Virus record (IMG/VR): IMGVR_UViG_3300021093_000117
Coordinates: 1 to 48,742 of that record
From: a virus
DNA length: 48,742 nt
Direction: 5' to 3' (one strand)
Part shown: in pieces, positions 47,001 to 48,742 of the stretch
Layout of the letters: each line of letters begins with the position of its first letter
Numbering within the stretch: position 1 is the stretch's first letter
Notes under the pieces: model-generated
The model's database searches: none
Told to the model about the DNA's origin: nothing
The model's input: the letters and a program-made list of their open reading frames with translations, nothing else
Position numbers and translations under genes: made by a program

Positions 47001-47416
47001 ATCCAAGTGGAACACAAATAGATCATACTGGGTTCAATTTGGGAGATATTGATTTAACTAATTTATGGGGAGGATTAATCCCGTCAATTATTAATACAAA
47101 CAATAAAGGGTACTTTTGTGCAAGAGTTAATTCAAACGAAAAATTTTTACCTTATCCGGCATTTAACTCGATAACATTTCCAATAGAAATTATGGTTAAT
47201 TATTTTGAATCAATTGTTAGAAACGATGCAACACTACTGACATTAACCCAAGAACAGAAAGAAACTGAGTATGCAAAAATTTATACATTGTATTGGCCAC
47301 GAGTGGTTCAAAGTAATGTTTGGGACACGTTATTAGATGATGATAAAAATAAAATTTTAAACAAGACAAAACTGGCGGTTTCAAGTTTGGCTCAATTACC
47401 TCAAACTTCATTTTAA
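41024..47416 (+). CDS. Giant baseplate hub-like protein (2130 residues)
   Basis: This is the longest gene of the window. The N-terminal region (MVVNNENILVDFDYQ, SISIQDSSSFFPTVDIRLID, FFLTIKGYYGKAIRYQLLLK, DITLKFEPYKFNILGEV) and the C-terminal segment (LSMMGCAVIQPLMWFNLRN, MFYGPYIIRTVSHTITPGSF) look like the two halves of a hub protein in the gp27/gpD group, which recognise a central spike. The long stretch between them, about residues 270-1800, is not recognised and is rich in Asn, Tyr and Phe. A hub split by a large insertion is my reading. No lysozyme or peptidase motif is apparent. The start ATG lies inside the end of the gp53-like gene. Confidence 0.5.
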   Translation: MVVNNENILVDFDYQNVLLIDPNKLIDNEGNVKTRHVRQENFVMYANLECKVSPRTRLSLGIDQNANEQQTISVATINFLNPGLQKLLTNKYTDEITGRGALEGQGINQAVQSQVSRPLNSDEFYLNQTFMSEGQNQTTQTGLLGIRSISIQDSSSFFPTVDIRLIDVRGRALFELGDNSPYSVFFQYPYPPFFLTIKGYYGKAIRYQLLLKKFSSRYDSDTGSFDITLKFEPYKFNILGEVTLSDLVALPNMYETQISTLLNVNATNNNAQVNNNQSTTSSNTVTKGYEKIREVYNEYKSKNLIDKNVPEYTLIEFRENLVQYIKNIQQNYQKQSLTGLTNAEIYKNDLGEFTNVIYSNQDSWWKKNIDLTNPILIDIGQNERIAIFPLKKEINDDPGKRQNTDNELKNLIQKYVNKLTTNATFGKGKEYVIGKKTVKSEIPVALELDDFYYLKSKTISTSYSINYEKTLIAKSAANSQPTPQEVTDFKNKLDNEITSTSKDWYYYILESIPGQTFFPKISELQKQIKEKKQELETNLTEFFAQDLSKQLGYEPTIRNMVGIIVANAEAFLRLLDDVHVNSWYQRDNPIKKRAIIDNNQNSVSVDKPNIPKKNQPVYPWPQLIKEKNVNNKTIYEISYPGDYPETGSDDYSVWPEVEFVEEYLTGLVQRINPSTPKSLGNTGLADKYVTYNAVEYPLTAEIYANKQEVKFIYEIYERLTTYAFYTKLGRTNSVEKSVFKTLMQAELNNILEALQNSNPFLIETLKNFTFNAANFELILRHISNEGTGESWENYSRGIYNTPYLESVTQTPYYISSFTPPSQKSGGDITNLNDYLSGSTIDSDQTDVYPYVIGKWILNNVSDSNPLTSDIKNFLSTSKVIKFNSIQQQLSNFVGSITIRPYTNFACLNTNPTGDISFNYQTLNELKLFYNERKDDPTKQYVTEGNLNYLNYNGFLLESGTTSMLNTPYFINAILKGVDNYKNFNKYPYKEAAYLFLNSLPLSTLREKYLSGDDPADELDYILSTIKRFGAIHKLPFAWILKYGSIWHRYKNWVETGTDFMVPIWNNFDAVANYDPITNDPTKKYSITANSQPYEVVLQEDITSGFLTSTEMDLGFYPRLMNDFNYFYNGLNLFSAYTSQEIQKDIDSEKLVVSYFPDGITNFPFGIDPADQNRSITIKTWSCFVKDDLDGDYLVIPSFGSKLNQTKYECFKQSNQSGWTMGIEVKNNPAVFNGSARMFWAAPNYGYFDNSKVALNRPDQYLKQILQTRKKQENFRIQSEVTTPIQLLFKDVAEYSFIEEMFSVFEKDILDLFEQHFLEFSKSKYDYENILKTPQGYQTIDTPTTTSYKNFQTLMKQLMKVKPSTTVSLAPDDVVSNVRQVQLNYITTVIKDFVNYDILFDMGNPSNYNKQKFFSLTRFPLVDKYVPKAYTVNTPYALPAVNNTTTLAQSVINYPDEWRTLELYVGFSTIPELIYKDAGSYITDFFIDLNIEFTVQNIEYYSYLIKIYATQKLLNPTITSLQFSQILQNYIEVTNIFRNDMVNDLMPQLVKNLPNQTITKTPKKAPVSGKTSKIEVYEKFKALNDKYIAGNDYKLQTLFEDFYFVDRASRNIGNTLYCDVVYWKDKIDKLLIENPEYNIKIFLEEAILDAGFNTYQHPGYVNYYDVNDINVRPNSKNQGSTQIANDIFGTHLDVDYRKSRSKWLNVLGTTNSVNLDIPGNDFKNDIFQLSRQSDMPLLEDQTNKLDWAYSNKVVAFNVDVGTFNQGVFKSFDINMETGQKTAEEIEINYATAQQAGGQKSSAQSYSMYNLYKYRVYSCNLSMMGCAVIQPLMWFNLRNVPMFYGPYIIRTVSHTITPGSFTTDVVGYRQRIAEYAPQDSYLQSIRDNFVTPLISNILNTTSQGITTNLSTQQSNKVQSLDSILNADTNDSCGVLKTSNFNNILYSATTSASVPVQNVYKEITDVIISTSATTSNLQKDILREIVYTIIYLSNANPSGTQIDHTGFNLGDIDLTNLWGGLIPSIINTNNKGYFCARVNSNEKFLPYPAFNSITFPIEIMVNYFESIVRNDATLLTLTQEQKETEYAKIYTLYWPRVVQSNVWDTLLDDDKNKILNKTKLAVSSLAQLPQTSF

Positions 47417-47435
47417 AATTTTCTAAAACTTCAGA

Positions 47436-47443
47436 TATTTATA
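47436..47443 (+). promoter_or_regulatory. TATTTATA late-type box
   Basis: Twelve bases before the ATG at 47456, after the giant baseplate gene; matches the recurrent box. Confidence 0.45.
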
Positions 47444-47455
47444 AAAAAAAACATT

Positions 47456-47683
47456 ATGACAAACACTAAATTAATTTTAGACAACTTTTTAGGAAAAAAT
47501 ACAAGAGTTTCCGAAAAAGATTTAGGTGACGGAACCAAACAAGTTTGTGACTTAGATACAGGAGATTGTTACACAATCAGAATGAAAGACGGACTTATTG
47601 AAAGAGTCGACAATACGATGAAACAAAATAGAAGAGTTCAAGTAGAAACCAAAACAGGTATAAAACAATTATTGAATGGTTAA
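47456..47683 (+). CDS. Small hypothetical protein (75 residues)
   Basis: A basic, beta-hairpin-like protein: ILDNFLGKNTRVSEKDLGDG, QVCDLDTGDCYTIRMKDGLI, ERVDNTMKQNRRVQVETKTG. Cys pairs at CDLDTGDC could form a turn. It has no recognised family. Its TAA stop overlaps the start of the Gly-Pro-rich gene, which implies a shared mRNA and perhaps a shared role in virion assembly. Location after baseplate genes and before gp32 gives little further help. Confidence 0.55.
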   Translation: MTNTKLILDNFLGKNTRVSEKDLGDGTKQVCDLDTGDCYTIRMKDGLIERVDNTMKQNRRVQVETKTGIKQLLNG

Positions 47684-48440
47684 AATGAAAATAGATCAAA
47701 AAATAATAGAAGAGTTAAAAAGATATAACTCAATTAATAAATATATAAAAGAACAAGCTGAACCGCCAGCTGAAGAACCCACAGAGGATCCACTTGCAGG
47801 AGCGTTAGGGGGACCATTAGGTGGTGGAGACCTCGGAGGACCATTAGGCGGAGGAGCTGATTTGGGTGGATTACCACCACCTCCAGGAGGAGCACCCGCA
47901 CCACCCACACCACCTGCACCTGGAGCTCCCGCACCTGGAGCACCCGAAGCAGGGGCAACAACTGGAGCAACACCTGTCGACGTTGCTAAAGACCCTGACG
48001 TTGAAGAGGTGGGTAAAGAAGAAGATGAAACTGAAGAGTTAGATATAACAGATTTAATAAATTCTCAAAAAACTATAGAAGATAAACAAGAAGAATATTT
48101 TAATAACCTTTTTAAACAACTTGAAACTTTAGAGAAAAAAGTCGGTGAGATGGATAATTTAGTTAACACCATTAATAGTTTAGAATCCAAGATTGAAAAA
48201 ATGAGACCAAAAACTCCTGAAGAAAAATTGGAGCTTAGAAGTTTGGATTCAGGACCTTTTAAACAAAAACTAACAGATTTTTTTGTTGATAAAAAAGAAG
48301 AGATGGAAAAATCAGGAAAAAACGAATATGTTTTAACCTCCGATGAAGTTGAAGATTATTCACCAGGAGAAATAGAAGATTCTTTTTATGACTATGGAGA
48401 AAACAACGAAGATTACCCCGGACAATTTTCACGAAGATAA
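47676..48440 (+). CDS. Gly/Pro/Ala-rich linker and coiled-coil hypothetical protein
   Basis: The 254-residue protein has a short helical N-terminus (residues 1-30), then a linker rich in GGPLGGG and PAPGAP (about 35-105), an acidic stretch (DPDVEEVGKEEDETEEL), and a heptad-like coiled coil (NLFKQLETLEKKVGEMDNLV, TINSLESKIEKM). It ends in an acidic tail DDSFYDYGENNED-like (FYDYGENNEDYPGQF). Two starts are possible, 47676 or ATG 47685. No catalytic motif is seen. A scaffold or internal virion role would suit the composition. It is followed by a strong terminator. Confidence 0.6.
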   Translation: MVKMKIDQKIIEELKRYNSINKYIKEQAEPPAEEPTEDPLAGALGGPLGGGDLGGPLGGGADLGGLPPPPGGAPAPPTPPAPGAPAPGAPEAGATTGATPVDVAKDPDVEEVGKEEDETEELDITDLINSQKTIEDKQEEYFNNLFKQLETLEKKVGEMDNLVNTINSLESKIEKMRPKTPEEKLELRSLDSGPFKQKLTDFFVDKKEEMEKSGKNEYVLTSDEVEDYSPGEIEDSFYDYGENNEDYPGQFSRR

Positions 48441-48447
48441 TTTTTAA

Positions 48448-48480
48448 AAAGGTCGAGTTTTTCGACCTTTATTTTTTTAA
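48448..48480 (+). terminator. Rho-independent terminator
   Basis: Perfect 9-bp stem AAAGGTCGA (48448-48456) and TCGACCTTT (48462-48470) with loop GTTTT, followed by A and a run of seven Ts. It ends the structural operon. Confidence 0.9.
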
Positions 48481-48488
48481 TATACAAT

Positions 48489-48517
48489 TTGACATTTACT
48501 TATTATACAACTATAAT
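48489..48517 (+). promoter_or_regulatory. Consensus promoter of the gp32-like gene
   Basis: TTGACA at 48489-48494 and TATAAT at 48512-48517 are perfect -35 and -10 boxes with a 17-base spacer, placed directly after the terminator and 33 bases before the ATG. TTTG plus a TAATTTTA-type box is also present, so a Bacteroidota sigma could use it. Confidence 0.75.
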
Positions 48518-48549
48518 TTTAACACATAAACTTTTAATTTTAATTACAC

Positions 48550-48742
48550 ATGGCGACAAATTCATTAGACGCAGTACTTGCACAGTACGAAAAATCAACT
48601 CAGAACAGCGGAGCAAGCGGTTCTAAAATGTCTCAAGAAGACCGAATGAAAAAATATTTCGCGGCTCTTTTGAAAGACAATGAAAAACAAGGACAGAGAC
48701 GAGTACGTATTCTTCCTACAACTGACGGATCTTCACCGTTCA
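48550..48742 (+). CDS. gp32: Single-stranded DNA-binding protein (gp32-like), 5' part only
   Basis: The first 64 codons begin MATNSLDAVLAQYEKSTQNS. They continue MSQEDRMKKYFAALLKDNEK and QGQRRVRILPTTDGSSPF, then run off the window. The N-terminus is flexible and the KYFA...RRVRILPT...SSPF block is the start of the ssDNA-binding core in gp32-type proteins of T4-like phages, where the basic RxRILP strand precedes a binding fold. gp32 coats ssDNA during replication and recombination. It has its own consensus promoter, like the polymerase gene. Confidence 0.65.
   Translation, partial: MATNSLDAVLAQYEKSTQNSGASGSKMSQEDRMKKYFAALLKDNEKQGQRRVRILPTTDGSSPF

Noticed and set aside
1-48742. tRNA genes, integrase or attachment sites
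   Set aside because: I saw no cloverleaf-like sequence with CCA end and no integrase or transposase motif. A covariance-model search would be needed to exclude tRNAs fully.

Overview
The window looks like part of the genome of a contractile-tailed (myovirus, T4-like) bacteriophage. It is AT-rich and almost fully coding, with no gene-free stretch above 300 bases, and I recognise no tRNA, rRNA, CRISPR array or transposase. The phage assignment rests on a tail sheath (gp18-like), tail tube (gp19-like), gp26/PF12322-type baseplate or chaperone protein, probable tape measure, very large baseplate proteins, a family B DNA polymerase (gp43-like) and the start of a gp32-like ssDNA-binding protein. 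Start codons lack Shine-Dalgarno sequences and sit behind A/T-rich leaders, and two promoters contain TTTG and TATATTTA/TAATTTTA-like boxes. Both features suggest a Bacteroidota (flavobacterial-type) host, but that is an inference.

Layout. (1) 1-17807 is an adhesin and glycosylation region. It opens with a leftward three-domain enzyme that runs off the left edge (GT4-like, TibC/Aah-like heptosyltransferase with four cysteines, FkbM methyltransferase). A LamG-like lectin frame broken by three stop codons follows, then a GT9 glycosyltransferase, a Pro-Thr-repeat protein, a small virion-type protein and a collagen-like tail fibre made of (G-T-S-G-x-N/D) repeats. Next come five enzyme genes: GT60/PF11397 GlcNAc-transferase-like, two GT-A-like proteins, GT25, and a TylF-YibB-GT fusion. 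The region ends with two more Pro-Thr-repeat proteins, one carrying a trypsin-like serine protease domain. (2) 17809-20689 is the DNA polymerase behind a consensus-like promoter. (3) 20676-26151 is a leftward block: a small protein, a gp13-like neck candidate, a zincin-MnSOD-unknown fusion and an SNF2-type helicase. (4) 26207-48440 is the neck, tail and baseplate module, followed by (5) a terminator, a consensus promoter and the 5' end of gp32.

How it may work together. Structural genes are mostly preceded by a TATTTAT(A/C/T) box, a likely late promoter or start-region element. The polymerase and gp32 genes carry TTGACA-N17-TATATT/TATAAT promoters instead. The co-location of protein-type glycosyltransferases and sugar methyltransferases with Thr/Ser/Asn-rich repeat proteins suggests a phage-encoded system that glycosylates its own fibres and linkers; no experiment here proves it. 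Other points worth attention are the Mn-superoxide dismutase fused to a putative metalloprotease, a probable +1 (or -2) frameshift in the tail-chaperone gene just upstream of the tape measure, the three Trp-type nonsense codons in the lectin gene, and a one-base frame break at the start of the first gene.
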